Source of the DNA: Flagellimonas allohymeniacidonis
GTDB lineage: Bacteria > Bacteroidota > Bacteroidia > Flavobacteriales > Flavobacteriaceae
Length of the DNA stretch: 64,000 nucleotides
Reading direction: 5' to 3'
Assembly (NCBI RefSeq): GCF_004296335.1
Contig: NZ_SGIU01000001.1
Location: forward strand, 1,589,290-1,653,289
Numbering within the stretch: position 1 is the stretch's first letter; the number at the start of each line of letters is the position of its first letter. This document shows positions 54,730-63,693 of the stretch, one piece after another. The translations under genes were made by a program, and so were the position numbers. Below the pieces are notes generated by a model that made no database searches, was not told where the DNA came from, and was given only the letters and a program-made list of their open reading frames with translations.

Positions 54730-56184
54730 CTGCTCTCCGTTTCCACTGGCCTATTGGTGCTGTTTTCGGCCGTGGTGTTCTTTTTTACCGAGTGGAGCTA
54801 CCAGAGCATAGAGTCCGTTTCGCTATGGGTGCGCAGCTACTTTGGGTACTTTTACCTCTACTTGGGGCTGGGCTGTGTGCTGCTCCTTTTAGGAATCGCC
54901 ATCTCCCCCTGGGGCAAGCGCAAACTCGGCCAAGCCGATGAAAAACCCGAGCACTCCACCTGGGCCTGGGCCAGTATGCTCTACAGCACGGGTATGGGCG
55001 CCGGTATTCTGCTCCGCGCGGTGCAAGAACCGGTGTTTATGCAGCAAAATCCGCCTATTCCCACAAACACTACCCCCGAAATCCTTGCGCTGGAGTTTAC
55101 CTTTTACCAATGGGGCTTTACGGCCTGGGCCTTTTACGGGCTGTTCGCCCTGGTCATTGGCTATGCTCTATTCGTAAAAAACCAACGGGTGTTGGTGAGC
55201 CGTAGCATCCCCGCCCGCCTCAATGGGCGCAAGCGCGCTGCCATCATCGATGTGCTGGCCATTCTCACCACCGTTTTTGGGTTGATTGCCGCCGTGGGCC
55301 TCGGAACTGCCCAGATCACCGGAGGGCTCGACCACCTCTTCGGCGATATCTTCGGCCTGGGCACTACCCTGCTCTTGGCGATTTTAATATCGTCCATCGC
55401 CTTTGTCTCCGTTTGGCTGGGGGTCGACCGGGGAATCAAGCAGATATCCAAGTTCAATATTTTGGTCACCCTGCTGCTCTTGGCCTTTGTACTGGTGAAC
55501 AGCAATGTGGGGGAGATCCTCCTTTCCTTCGGAAAGGCCTCCCTGCAATACCTTATCGATTTTGTGCCCCTGAGCGTGGCCTGGGGCCACTACAACCCTG
55601 GCATTGACTTCCTCACCGACTGGACGTTCTACTACTGGGCCTTTTGGTTGGCCTGGGCGCCCTTCACCGGAATTTTTATTGCGCGAATCTCCCGTGGGCG
55701 CACCCTGCGGCAAATGCTATTGGGGGTACTGCTGTTGCCCTCGCTGGGCACGTTTTTCTGGTTTTCGGTCTTTGGCACGTCGGCCTTTGAGATCATCGAA
55801 GGCTGGGGCGCGTACAACAATGAGTTCGGGAATGTGTTCTCGTCCATCTTTGTTTTTTTTGAGAGCTATCCGCTGCCGTCGCTGCTCAATGGGGTCACCA
55901 TTTTACTTCTCATAAGCTTTTTGGTCACTTCGGTGGATTCGGCGGTGTTTGTCCTCAGCATGTTCACGGACCGTGGCAATCCTATCCCCGACCGGAAGCA
56001 TCGGTTGTTGTGGTCAGTCATTATTCTTTTGGCAACTTTGGCGCTTATCCTTCTCGGTAATGCCAAACCCGAAATTGATGTGCTGGTGGCCGTGCAAAAG
56101 TTGCTCATCATCACCTCCCTGCCCTTCGCCTTTTTTATGGTGGCCATGGCGGGGATTTTTATGTATTTCTATAAGAAAACATAA
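54703..56184 (+). CDS. BCCT-family transporter (start uncertain)
   Basis: About 476-493 residues, 12 membrane helices. Family features: EKPEHSTWAWASMLYSTGMGAG (in part), QEPVF, YYWAFWLAWAPFTGIFIARISRGR and SFLVTSVDSAVFVLSMFTDRG. It imports betaine, choline or carnitine-type osmolytes, Na+ or H+ coupled. The start is a problem: the frame is open from 54688, the transporter-like sequence begins about residue LGLFKNNKLLSVSTG, but no ATG or GTG precedes it; the first usual codon is TTG at 54754, which would cut the first helix, and ATT at 54703 or CTG at 54730 are alternatives. The substrate region MGAGILLRAVQEP differs from the classic BCCT pattern. Confidence 0.8.
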   Translation: MLGLFKNNKLLSVSTGLLVLFSAVVFFFTEWSYQSIESVSLWVRSYFGYFYLYLGLGCVLLLLGIAISPWGKRKLGQADEKPEHSTWAWASMLYSTGMGAGILLRAVQEPVFMQQNPPIPTNTTPEILALEFTFYQWGFTAWAFYGLFALVIGYALFVKNQRVLVSRSIPARLNGRKRAAIIDVLAILTTVFGLIAAVGLGTAQITGGLDHLFGDIFGLGTTLLLAILISSIAFVSVWLGVDRGIKQISKFNILVTLLLLAFVLVNSNVGEILLSFGKASLQYLIDFVPLSVAWGHYNPGIDFLTDWTFYYWAFWLAWAPFTGIFIARISRGRTLRQMLLGVLLLPSLGTFFWFSVFGTSAFEIIEGWGAYNNEFGNVFSSIFVFFESYPLPSLLNGVTILLLISFLVTSVDSAVFVLSMFTDRGNPIPDRKHRLLWSVIILLATLALILLGNAKPEIDVLVAVQKLLIITSLPFAFFMVAMAGIFMYFYKKT

Positions 56185-56200
56185 ACTCCCCGGTTAACCA

Positions 56201-56220
56201 CCCCTCTTTGAAAAGAGGGG
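56201..56220. repeat. Small hairpin (first copy)
   Basis: CCCCTCTTTGAAAAGAGGGG, an 8-bp stem with a tiny loop, 17 bases after the BCCT stop codon. It could act as a weak terminator but lacks a T-run; it belongs with the hairpins before DUF559. Confidence 0.5.
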
Positions 56221-56383
56221 AGCCATAAGTACTCACCAGAATCTTCTCAACACCGAGAGTATCTGGCAGGAGGCTCTTGAGCAAGTTATGTCCTGAAATC
56301 ATGGCAACCTCCCTGGCTCCTCCTGTTCAGTGGACCAATGTCCCACCGCTAGACATTACTCCAAAACAAGTCCCCAACAGGCT

Positions 56384-56422
56384 CCTCCCTTTGTAAAGGG
56401 AGGTGTCCCACCGTAGTGGGAC
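56384..56422. repeat. Paired hairpins upstream of DUF559 gene
   Basis: Two adjacent stem-loops: CCTCCCTT/AAGGGAGG (56384-56403) and GTCCCAC/GTGGGAC (56405-56422), then ACGGAGGGATTCCCC. From memory, similar small hairpin clusters often precede DUF559 genes in Bacteroidota and other genomes; that is not checked here. Confidence 0.55.
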
Positions 56423-56483
56423 GGAGGGATTCCCCACACTCATTTGGACCACCTGCCCAAAATTTACTACTTTACCCCTCCCA

Positions 56484-56843
56484 ATGAAACCCATTCACAG
56501 CCAAAAATACCTACTACCGCTACGGCGGAAACTCCGCAAGAACCTAACGCCTGCCGAAGCTTTTCTGTGGACCCACCTCAAGGGCAAAAAGCTGCAGGGA
56601 CGTAAATTCCAACGGCAGCATAGCATCGGAAACTACATTGTTGATTTTTATTGCGCCTCGGAACAACTCATCATTGAACTGGACGGGGAAGTGCATTTTA
56701 ATGCAGCTGCCCAAGAAAAAGATAACATCCGAACCGAATATTTGGAAAGCTTGGGCTATACCGTCATCCGTTTTGAAAACAAGCTGGTCTTTGACCAGTT
56801 GCCTACAGTACTATCAGAAATAGAAAGTCATTTTAAAGTTTAA
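56484..56843 (+). CDS. DUF559 endonuclease (Vsr/REase-like)
   Basis: About 119 residues from ATG at 56484; the frame is open upstream to a GTG at 56403 but that part lies in the hairpin repeats. The DUF559 pattern is complete: LRKNLTPAEAFLW, KFQRQHSIGNYIVDFYC, LIIELDGEVHF, TEYLESLGYTVIRFEN. The fold is PD-(D/E)XK with D in IVDFYC and E-x-D in ELDGE. Function of the family is not established; it may be a mobile-element-associated nuclease. Confidence 0.85.
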   Translation: MKPIHSQKYLLPLRRKLRKNLTPAEAFLWTHLKGKKLQGRKFQRQHSIGNYIVDFYCASEQLIIELDGEVHFNAAAQEKDNIRTEYLESLGYTVIRFENKLVFDQLPTVLSEIESHFKV

Positions 56844-56848
56844 TAGTC

Positions 56849-58264
56849 CTAAAACTGGAAGTAGATAAACTGTTCTCCACTGCCTTGTGAAATCACGATG
56901 AAAAAGACCAAAATGGCCCAAAACACCCCCATGAGCACAGGTGACACTTTTTTGGACACGTCTTTCATCGTTCTGTTGCGCATATACCAATGACAGAGGA
57001 ACAAACCAGCAATTACTGTGCTCACCTTAACAATCTCGAAGGTATGTAGCACTTGGGCACCATCGGTATTTCCTAAAAACATGGAGGCCATCATATTCTT
57101 AGCCGTAACAAATTCCCTCGCCCTAAAAAATACCCAGGTGATGTTCACGCAGGTATAGGTGAGCAGCGCGAGCATAAATCCTTGCCAGCCCGTGGTCTTT
57201 GCCTTCACCCTGCCACGAAATTGTCGTTCGATAACCAAGTAGATGCCATGTAAAGCTCCCCAGACCACAAAGGTCCAAGCCGCGCCATGCCAGAGTCCGC
57301 CCAAAAGCATGGTCACCATAAGGGCCACATAGGTTCGGGTCAATCCCTTGCGGTTTCCCCCCAAGGGGATATAGAGATAATCCCGCAGCCAGGTCGACAG
57401 TGTTATGTGCCACCTCCGCCAGAGATCGGAAAATCCGATAGAGGCATAGGGATATCGAAAGTTATCGGGTAGGGCGATGCCCAACATCAGGGCAATGCCA
57501 ATGGCACAGGTGGAATAGCCGGCAAAATCGAAAAATATTTGTCCGGAAAAAGCCAAGGTGCCCATCCAGGCATCGAGGCCATGCAGAACGTCCTTGCTTC
57601 CAAACACTGTATCGGAGGCACCGGATAACAACGTATCGGCCATCACCACTTTTTGGAACAAGCCTATCGTCAGCAAAAAGGCACCCCATAAAAATTGATT
57701 CACCGTAGCCTTTTTAGGTTCGTAAAACTGGGTGATAAGTTCCTTCGCCCGCACAATGGGTCCGGCCACCAACTGAGGAAAAAAGGTGACGTAGAGGGCA
57801 AAGTCCAACATGGTTTTTGCTCGTTCCGTTTTGCGTTGGTACATATCGATGGTGTACGACATGGTCTGAAACGTATAAAAGGAAATGCCCATGGGCAAAA
57901 TGATATCCATGGGGCGAGCCTGAAAATCCAAGCCGATAGACTGCATCAGCAGAACAAAGTTTTCAAGCAAGAAATCCCCATATTTGAAAAAAGCGAGGAA
58001 TCCCAAATTAACCACCATGCTCAAGATGAGCCAAAGTTTGCGTTTCTTTTCGTTCTGTAATATGGCCAATTTTTTGCCCGCGGTCCAATCGACCATGGTC
58101 GAAATCCATAACAGAATCACCAGAGGTGGGTTCCACAGGGCGTAGAACACATAACTTGACAGCAACAACATCGCCTTTTTTCCCTTCCAGGAAAGTACAG
58201 GCGTATAGTACAATAGGAGTACAACAAAGAGAAAAACAAAAAATCCCAGGGAGTTGAACAACAT
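56849..58264 (-). CDS. MBOAT O-acyltransferase (AlgI-like)
   Basis: 471 residues, about ten membrane helices. MBOAT signatures: LPMGISFYTFQTMSYTIDMY (in pieces), FFPQLVAGPIVRA, GGLWHGAAWTFVVWGALHG with the catalytic His, and FDFAGYSTCAIG. It moves acyl groups across the inner membrane to a polysaccharide or other acceptor. It starts two bases after the stop of the SGNH-like gene, which very probably completes the transfer in the periplasm, as AlgJ/X-type partners do. Confidence 0.92.
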   Translation of the reverse strand: MLFNSLGFFVFLFVVLLLYYTPVLSWKGKKAMLLLSSYVFYALWNPPLVILLWISTMVDWTAGKKLAILQNEKKRKLWLILSMVVNLGFLAFFKYGDFLLENFVLLMQSIGLDFQARPMDIILPMGISFYTFQTMSYTIDMYQRKTERAKTMLDFALYVTFFPQLVAGPIVRAKELITQFYEPKKATVNQFLWGAFLLTIGLFQKVVMADTLLSGASDTVFGSKDVLHGLDAWMGTLAFSGQIFFDFAGYSTCAIGIALMLGIALPDNFRYPYASIGFSDLWRRWHITLSTWLRDYLYIPLGGNRKGLTRTYVALMVTMLLGGLWHGAAWTFVVWGALHGIYLVIERQFRGRVKAKTTGWQGFMLALLTYTCVNITWVFFRAREFVTAKNMMASMFLGNTDGAQVLHTFEIVKVSTVIAGLFLCHWYMRNRTMKDVSKKVSPVLMGVFWAILVFFIVISQGSGEQFIYFQF

Positions 58265-58266
58265 GA

Positions 58267-59325
58267 TCAGTCGGTTTTAAGGTTAGTGATTACCTTGTCT
58301 TTCAGCATAATCTTGACCAGGGCTTTGGTGAATTTTTTGGCATCGGGCTCCGAAAGGTGCGACCATTCGGGGCAATCAAAATTTCGTAACTCCTCATAAT
58401 CCTGATAATGATATCCCGGAAATTTGGTAACCGTCAATAAACTGTCATAAAAAGTTTCCCTTGGGGTAATTTTCTTTTCCCCTTCATGAAAAATACCTGT
58501 GGAGGGACATCTTACAAAAACCGCATTTCCCCCTCTTTCCCTTAGCTTTTCTGCATCTTTTGCGAAAAAGGCCGTGGTGCCATTTTTATCGGGTGGGGGA
58601 TTCTTTCCGCTGAAAACAAACTCCCAAGCCCCCTTGATTTGATTGGCAGCTGTCGTATCACTTGTCATTTGTGGCGCCATTCGAACGTTTCGGGAATCGT
58701 CTATATAACCAAATTCAAAAAACGGAGGATATCGCGGCTTTTTTGTTCGGTTGTTGATTTCTACATTGTTCAATAGTGTTTTTAGGTCTACATTATCGTC
58801 CAGCACCTCATCGTGGGTGGCAACCATTACCAAATTCTTTTGAAGTGGCATCGATAACCAGTGATTGAATCGCTGGGCGTAGGTCCACTTTTTATGATGA
58901 TCTACCCTGGATTGGGGCCACTCGATGGGCGGGGCCTTTGGAAAGGTGGTCGAGAAAAAAAGGGGTGGGGTCACCCCTACGATGACCGTTCCGCTGAAAT
59001 CAGTGTTCTCTACAATATCATGAAAAACCGGAAGTGGTGAACTTCCTGCGCAGGCCAACTGTATGGGACGTACGCCCGATAATTCTTCAAACTCATCCAA
59101 TTGAATATCGAACATTACCCTTGAGGATCCTACGATTACAATGTCATCGGGACCCAGTTGGTCAACTTTTTCGCGTTCTGCGGCCCAAAGATGTTTATCG
59201 TCGTCAATGGTGGGAATCCTACCTTGGGACCTCCAGTAGATTTCCCAGACCGTAAGTGATGCCACACTTAAAAAAAGTGCGATTCCGGCCGAAAGTGTTA
59301 GTTTCATTTCCTTGTGTTTTAGCAT
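58267..59325 (-). CDS. SGNH-hydrolase-like partner of the MBOAT acyltransferase
   Basis: About 352 residues from the ATG at 59325 (next Met at 59307; the frame extends to 59421 but without signal). A membrane anchor (about residues 10-30) is followed by a periplasmic domain starting DDIVIVGSSRVMFDI, the GSSR version of the SGNH nucleophile motif, and ACAGSSP. A C-terminal HLSEPDA near residue 330 may supply the catalytic His/Asp. It should cooperate with the MBOAT gene that begins two bases after its stop, probably in O-acetylation of an exopolysaccharide. Confidence 0.7.
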   Translation of the reverse strand: MLKHKEMKLTLSAGIALFLSVASLTVWEIYWRSQGRIPTIDDDKHLWAAEREKVDQLGPDDIVIVGSSRVMFDIQLDEFEELSGVRPIQLACAGSSPLPVFHDIVENTDFSGTVIVGVTPPLFFSTTFPKAPPIEWPQSRVDHHKKWTYAQRFNHWLSMPLQKNLVMVATHDEVLDDNVDLKTLLNNVEINNRTKKPRYPPFFEFGYIDDSRNVRMAPQMTSDTTAANQIKGAWEFVFSGKNPPPDKNGTTAFFAKDAEKLRERGGNAVFVRCPSTGIFHEGEKKITPRETFYDSLLTVTKFPGYHYQDYEELRNFDCPEWSHLSEPDAKKFTKALVKIMLKDKVITNLKTD

Positions 59326-59421
59326 TTGTAATCCATTGAAGGCACCAAAGGGGGGGCTTGGAACATCTAGATGTTCCTTAGGGTACTTCCAATTCATTTC
59401 AGTTTGGAAAGGCCATAGCAA

Positions 59422-59641
59422 AAACCATGACTTTCCTAAAAGGAAACCAAAGGGGAATTAACTAAATAAGGGGGGTACATATCGAAAAAACGGTTTTCGA
59501 CTATTTTAGATTGGTTTTGGTTGGTTTCATTGTTTGCCAACGTAACTAGTAAGTCAGATAAGAAATGTCAGGAGACTGTTCCTGAAAAGGGCATACCGTG
59601 AAGTATTCATGAAAGATAAGCATTTTTGGCGTCCCACCAAA
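59422..59641. other. Intergenic, no gene seen
   Basis: About 220 bases between the MBOAT pair and ctlX; nothing recognised in it. Confidence 0.4.
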
Positions 59642-60574
59642 TTAGCTCGACATCGGTAAGAATACCTCTGCCATCATGCATCGAGCAGAGCCTCCACCAC
59701 AGGTTTCAATGGTATCCAATGGGCTATGAAGAATGGGGCAATGCTTTTCAATCGCAGCAATTTGGTCAGGTCGCAGGCTTTTGTAGGCCGCCGTGCTCAT
59801 CACCATATAGCGTTGGTCGTTGGCTCCAATCACCTGAAGCATGTTCCCCGCAAACTGGTACATCTGTTCTTCCGTGATGGAAATGATTTCCTTGCCATCC
59901 TTTTTAATCTGTTCCACCACATTTTTGCGTTCCTTTTTGTCGTCGATGGTATCGAGGCAAATGACCACAAAGGTTTCGGCCATAGCCATCATCACATTGG
60001 TGTGGTAAATGGGCAATCGTTCCCCATCCACAGTTTGATTGGCCGTAAAAATCACCGGGAAGCAATCAAAATCCTCACAAAACTCAATAAAAAGCTCCTC
60101 GTGGGCACGTTCGGAGAGGGCGCAATAGGCCTTTTGGTTCACACGGTCCTTCAAGATGCTACCGGTGCCTTCCAGAAATACACCTTCCTCCTCAGCGGAG
60201 GTATAGTCCATCACATCATTGATTTGGAAACCATTCTCCTCAAGGATTTCGAAAATATCCTCTCGACGTTCTTTTCTGCGGTTTTCGGCAAACATGGGAT
60301 ACACACAGACCGTTCCATTGGAGTGGAAAGACACCCAATTGTTCGGAAAAATGGAATCGGGGGTATCCGTTTCCACCTTGTCATCCACAACAATCATGTT
60401 GACGCCATGGGCACGAAGCTTTTCCACAAAGGCATCAAACTCCTGTTGGGCCCTTTTGTTGATTTCGGCATTGGTGATATCGGGCCTTTCTTGAAAGTAG
60501 TTATTTACGGCAGTCTGTTCATTCATCCGGAAATTGACCGGCCTGATCATGAGTATGGTGTTGGTAATCTGCAT
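59642..60574 (-). CDS. ctlX: Citrulline-utilisation hydrolase CtlX-like (guanidino-group hydrolase)
   Basis: 310 residues of the amidinotransferase/arginine deiminase superfamily: SIFPNNWVSFH, FLEGTGSILKD, YHTNVMMAMAE, and catalytic Cys in GGGSARCMMAEVFLP. It hydrolyses a guanidino- or ureido-type substrate such as citrulline or arginine. The symbol is by family resemblance. It lies downstream of a second guanidino hydrolase, with a palindromic repeat between them. Confidence 0.8.
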   Translation of the reverse strand: MQITNTILMIRPVNFRMNEQTAVNNYFQERPDITNAEINKRAQQEFDAFVEKLRAHGVNMIVVDDKVETDTPDSIFPNNWVSFHSNGTVCVYPMFAENRRKERREDIFEILEENGFQINDVMDYTSAEEEGVFLEGTGSILKDRVNQKAYCALSERAHEELFIEFCEDFDCFPVIFTANQTVDGERLPIYHTNVMMAMAETFVVICLDTIDDKKERKNVVEQIKKDGKEIISITEEQMYQFAGNMLQVIGANDQRYMVMSTAAYKSLRPDQIAAIEKHCPILHSPLDTIETCGGGSARCMMAEVFLPMSS

Positions 60575-60621
60575 TCTTAATTCGTATCAGCTTGCTTTTC
60601 TGGTTGACCCTTTAGGGTCTG

Positions 60622-60679
60622 GTCATCTTGAGCGGGGTCGAAAGGCGGATAAGACATCTCGACTGGGCTCGATGTGACA
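60622..60679. repeat. TCGA-type palindromic interspersed repeat
   Basis: Two inverted halves: GTCATCTTGAGCGGGGTCGA (60622-60641) and, after 11 bases, GACATCTCGACTGGGCTCGA plus TGTGACA (60653-60679). A copy of the second half is inside argS (42477-42503, 24 of 27 identical). From memory such TCGA-core repeats are scattered through flavobacterial genomes. Confidence 0.6.
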
Positions 60680-60684
60680 TTCTA

Positions 60685-61602
60685 TTACTTTTCTCTAATC
60701 AAGGGCATGGTGCTGCATCGCAACAACCCCTCTTGTTTGGCGATTTCGGCATAGGGAATTTCCTCTACCGTAAAACCTTGTTCCCTGAGCCAATTATTCA
60801 GTCTTGTAAAGCTTTTCTCAGAAACCACAACCTCGGGCGATATGGAGAACACATTGCTGAACATATTGTACATCTCGTCCTTATCAATTTCGAAAATATT
60901 CTCTTTTCCGAAATAATCCACCAACCACTGGTATTCCTCCTCCACCAAAAAACCATTTTTGTGCAAGATGGCCTTATCCTTACCCACAGGTTGAAAACAG
61001 CAGTCCAAATGCAAAGCGTTGTCTTTGGCATTGGTATTGGACTTTCGTAACTCAAAGGCTTTTACGGTTTTATTCGGAAATAGCTCCTGAATAAACTCGA
61101 CGGCCTCCTTATTGGTTCGCGCCGTAATGAAGTCAGGATAGTCCTTACCGGTATAGGTTCCTATGAAAATATAATCATTCCATGGCATTACATCTCCTCC
61201 TTCGATATGGACTTCTTCCGGCGGTCTAATGATCTTCTTGGGGTCAATTTGGTCCAAAACTTCATGGATGGCTTCAAACTCCCTTTCCCGATCCGGTAAA
61301 ATATTGGAATGGAACAGCTTGTCCTCAATTACAAAAGCAATGTCCCGAGAGAAAATCTGGTTACAGTCCTTCAACACCTCTGGGCGGAATACTTTTACTC
61401 CGTATTTATGAAAAACTTCAGCAAAGGCATCCATTTCTTTGACCATATCTTCTTCCTTGGGATACGTTCCTGCCAAAATATGCTCCAAGGATTTTGGATC
61501 ATAGGCCTCCTCGGGTTTCGGTACCGGTCCACAGCTTTCAGCAGTTCCCAAAATCACCGCTTTCAAGGGTGCTGTTTCATCCACAATATGCAATTGCATC
61601 AT
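60685..61602 (-). CDS. Dimethylarginine dimethylaminohydrolase / amidinotransferase family enzyme
   Basis: 305 residues. Superfamily motifs: FSRDIAFV, EGGDVMPW (Glu-Asp pair), LHLDCCFQP with the catalytic His, and LLRCSTMPL with the catalytic Cys near the C-terminus. It hydrolyses or transfers the guanidino group of arginine or methylated arginine. With the following ctlX-like gene it forms a pair for arginine/citrulline breakdown. No transporter or rocD in the window. Confidence 0.85.
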   Translation of the reverse strand: MMQLHIVDETAPLKAVILGTAESCGPVPKPEEAYDPKSLEHILAGTYPKEEDMVKEMDAFAEVFHKYGVKVFRPEVLKDCNQIFSRDIAFVIEDKLFHSNILPDREREFEAIHEVLDQIDPKKIIRPPEEVHIEGGDVMPWNDYIFIGTYTGKDYPDFITARTNKEAVEFIQELFPNKTVKAFELRKSNTNAKDNALHLDCCFQPVGKDKAILHKNGFLVEEEYQWLVDYFGKENIFEIDKDEMYNMFSNVFSISPEVVVSEKSFTRLNNWLREQGFTVEEIPYAEIAKQEGLLRCSTMPLIREK

Positions 61603-61672
61603 AGCTCAAATTTATGTAGGGCGTGGAAACACTTTTCCATCAACACTAAGGAAAAGGCTCAAAAAATTTAGG

Positions 61673-61690
61673 GCAAAACTAGTGTTTTGC
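61673..61690. promoter_or_regulatory. Inverted repeat upstream of the DDAH-like gene
   Basis: Seven-base arms GCAAAAC and GTTTTGC around TAGT, 71 bases upstream of the minus-strand guanidino hydrolase gene. A possible operator; low weight. Confidence 0.25.
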
Positions 61691-61888
61691 TGGTGATTTT
61701 CCTTTACCTCTTTCAAAAAAAATATCAGTGTCCCTCAACAAAAACCTTAATGTGAAAAGGGATACGATTTAACATTCAACTAATTGCTAATCAAATAGTT
61801 AAATATAGTTCAAAATAGCACGTTTATCGAAAAAATTGTAGGTGGTTTCTGAAGGAATCGCTACATTTAAGAAAATGAAAAAGATTAG

Positions 61889-62359
61889 ATGATGAAGAAA
61901 CTAGGTTTTGTACTTGTAGCAATCACCGCTGTGTGTCTGCTTATGTTGGGCATGGGCTTGAAAGGAAAAATCAATCCTTTTGGCATATCAACTTCAAGTA
62001 AAACAAAGTCTGATTCCGATTACGATGCCAAGTATCGGGAATGCATCACCTCCGAGGACCTTTTTCAACTCTCGGAAAACAAAAAACAATACATTAAGGA
62101 AACCCCAAAGAAGCTCGTTAAGGAAATTGATCAGCACGTGGCGGATTATGAGACTTCTATGGAGTCGACCGTCAACAGCCTTAACACCATTGACGCCCAT
62201 AATTTTCTGCACGATGAATACAACCGTTGTAGGAGCTTACTTTTGAAGAACCGGCAATCGAAACTGAAAAAGTATTATTACTTGAAAATTATGGCTTCCT
62301 GCTACGAGTGGGACAAAAAGCTGAATCTGAGTTCTGAAGTCCATCAAGTTTCCCTATAA
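61889..62359 (+). CDS. Hypothetical single-pass membrane protein
   Basis: 156 residues. One N-terminal helix (about 5-25), then a highly charged, probably helical domain (YIKETPKKLVKEIDQHVADY, CRSLLLKN). No family recognised. Single plus-strand gene between two minus-strand ones; its stop is followed immediately by a shared terminator. Confidence 0.55.
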   Translation: MMKKLGFVLVAITAVCLLMLGMGLKGKINPFGISTSSKTKSDSDYDAKYRECITSEDLFQLSENKKQYIKETPKKLVKEIDQHVADYETSMESTVNSLNTIDAHNFLHDEYNRCRSLLLKNRQSKLKKYYYLKIMASCYEWDKKLNLSSEVHQVSL

Positions 62360-62361
62360 AA

Positions 62362-62384
62362 AAGGCGGTCCTCTGGGCCGCCTT
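62362..62384 (-). terminator. Terminator shared by gltA and the hypothetical gene
   Basis: AAGGCGG/CCGCCTT stem (62362-62368 with 62378-62384), loop of nine bases. On the minus strand it is followed by a run of T (complement of AAAAAA upstream of it), so it fits gltA, which ends at 62410; it could act in both directions. Confidence 0.7.
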
Positions 62385-62409
62385 ATCTTATTTGTACATC
62401 ACTCTTTGC

Positions 62410-63693
62410 CTATCGTTTCCCCAGGTCCACAAAAGGTCTGTGCGTTTCTCCGATATAAATTTGTCTTGGGCGGCCTATTGGCTCTCCCCGTAATCGCATT
62501 TCTCTCCATTGGGCAATCCAGCCGGGAAGTCTTCCCAAAGCAAACATTACCGTGAACATCTCCGTTGGGATTCCCAAGGCACGGTAAATAATTCCCGAGT
62601 AGAAATCCACATTGGGATAGAGCTTGCGTTTTACAAAATAATCATCTTGCAGAGCTTCCTTTTCAAGTCCCTTGGCAATCTCTAAAATAGGATCTTCTAT
62701 TCCCAGATTCCCCAATACTTCATCTGCTGCTGTTTTAATAATCCGTGCCCTTGGATCAAAGTTTTTGTAAACACGGTGACCGAAGCCCATTAAACGGAAA
62801 GGGTCGTTCTTATCCTTGGCCTTGGCCATATATTTTTTAGTATCGCCACCGTCGGCCTGAATCGCTTCCAACATCTCCAAAACGGCTTGGTTCGCTCCTC
62901 CGTGAAGGGGGCCCCAAAGCGCAGAGATTCCCGCTGAAAGTGAAGCAAATAGACCCGCATGGGAAGAACCAACGATTCGTACTGTGGAAGTGGAACAGTT
63001 TTGTTCGTGGTCCGCATGCAAAATCAAAAGCTTATCGATAGCATCAATGGCGATCTGGTCTTTTTCATATTCTTTGCTGGGCTTTTTGAACATCATTTTG
63101 TGGAAGTTCTCCACATAGCCCAAGGTGTCGTCACCATAATTTAAGGGAAGGCCCTTTTTCTTGCGTTGGGTCCATGCCACCAATACCGGAAACTTGGCCA
63201 AAATCCGTACAATGGAATTGTACATGGCTGTTTCTGAAGAGACATCAACCGAAACCGGATTAAAGGCAACCAAGGCACTGGTCAAGGACGACAAAACGCC
63301 CATAGGATGCGCCGCTTTTGGGAAAGCATCCAAAATCTTCTTCATTTCCTCATCTACCTGGGCTTCTTCCTTGATGTCGTGATGAAAGGTTTCGAGTTGT
63401 TCCTTGTTGGGAAGCTCCCCAAAGATGAGGAGGTAACATACTTCAAGGAAATCAGCTTTTTCAGCCAAATCCTCAATCGAATACCCTCGATATCTTAAAA
63501 TTCCTTTTTCACCATCCAAAAAGGTGATGGCACTTTCACATGACCCCGTGTTTTTATAACCAGGATCAATGGTCACTATACCACTGGCTGCTCTTAGGGT
63601 TTTAATATCTACGGCCAACTCATTTTCACTACCTTTTATCACCGGGAATTCGTAACGGTTTCCGGAATATTCAAGTATCGCTTTATCCGACAT
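62410..63693 (-). CDS. gltA: Citrate synthase
   Basis: 427 residues, the usual type II length. Motifs: GYKNTGSCESAITFLDG, ILRYRGYSIEDLA, catalytic His in LILHADHEQN and in SALWGPLHGGAN, Asp region GFGHRVYKNFDPRA, and IAQWREM, GRPRQIY. It condenses oxaloacetate and acetyl-CoA in the TCA cycle. Single minus-strand gene. Confidence 0.97.
   Translation of the reverse strand: MSDKAILEYSGNRYEFPVIKGSENELAVDIKTLRAASGIVTIDPGYKNTGSCESAITFLDGEKGILRYRGYSIEDLAEKADFLEVCYLLIFGELPNKEQLETFHHDIKEEAQVDEEMKKILDAFPKAAHPMGVLSSLTSALVAFNPVSVDVSSETAMYNSIVRILAKFPVLVAWTQRKKKGLPLNYGDDTLGYVENFHKMMFKKPSKEYEKDQIAIDAIDKLLILHADHEQNCSTSTVRIVGSSHAGLFASLSAGISALWGPLHGGANQAVLEMLEAIQADGGDTKKYMAKAKDKNDPFRLMGFGHRVYKNFDPRARIIKTAADEVLGNLGIEDPILEIAKGLEKEALQDDYFVKRKLYPNVDFYSGIIYRALGIPTEMFTVMFALGRLPGWIAQWREMRLRGEPIGRPRQIYIGETHRPFVDLGKR

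Noticed and set aside
56185-56843. Insertion sequence around DUF559
   Set aside because: No transposase frame, no terminal inverted repeats with target duplication could be defined; only small hairpins.
59726-60580. 284-codon plus-strand frame opposite ctlX
   Set aside because: Antisense of a complete guanidino-hydrolase gene with all catalytic motifs; composition (His/Leu/Phe-rich) is that of a shadow frame.
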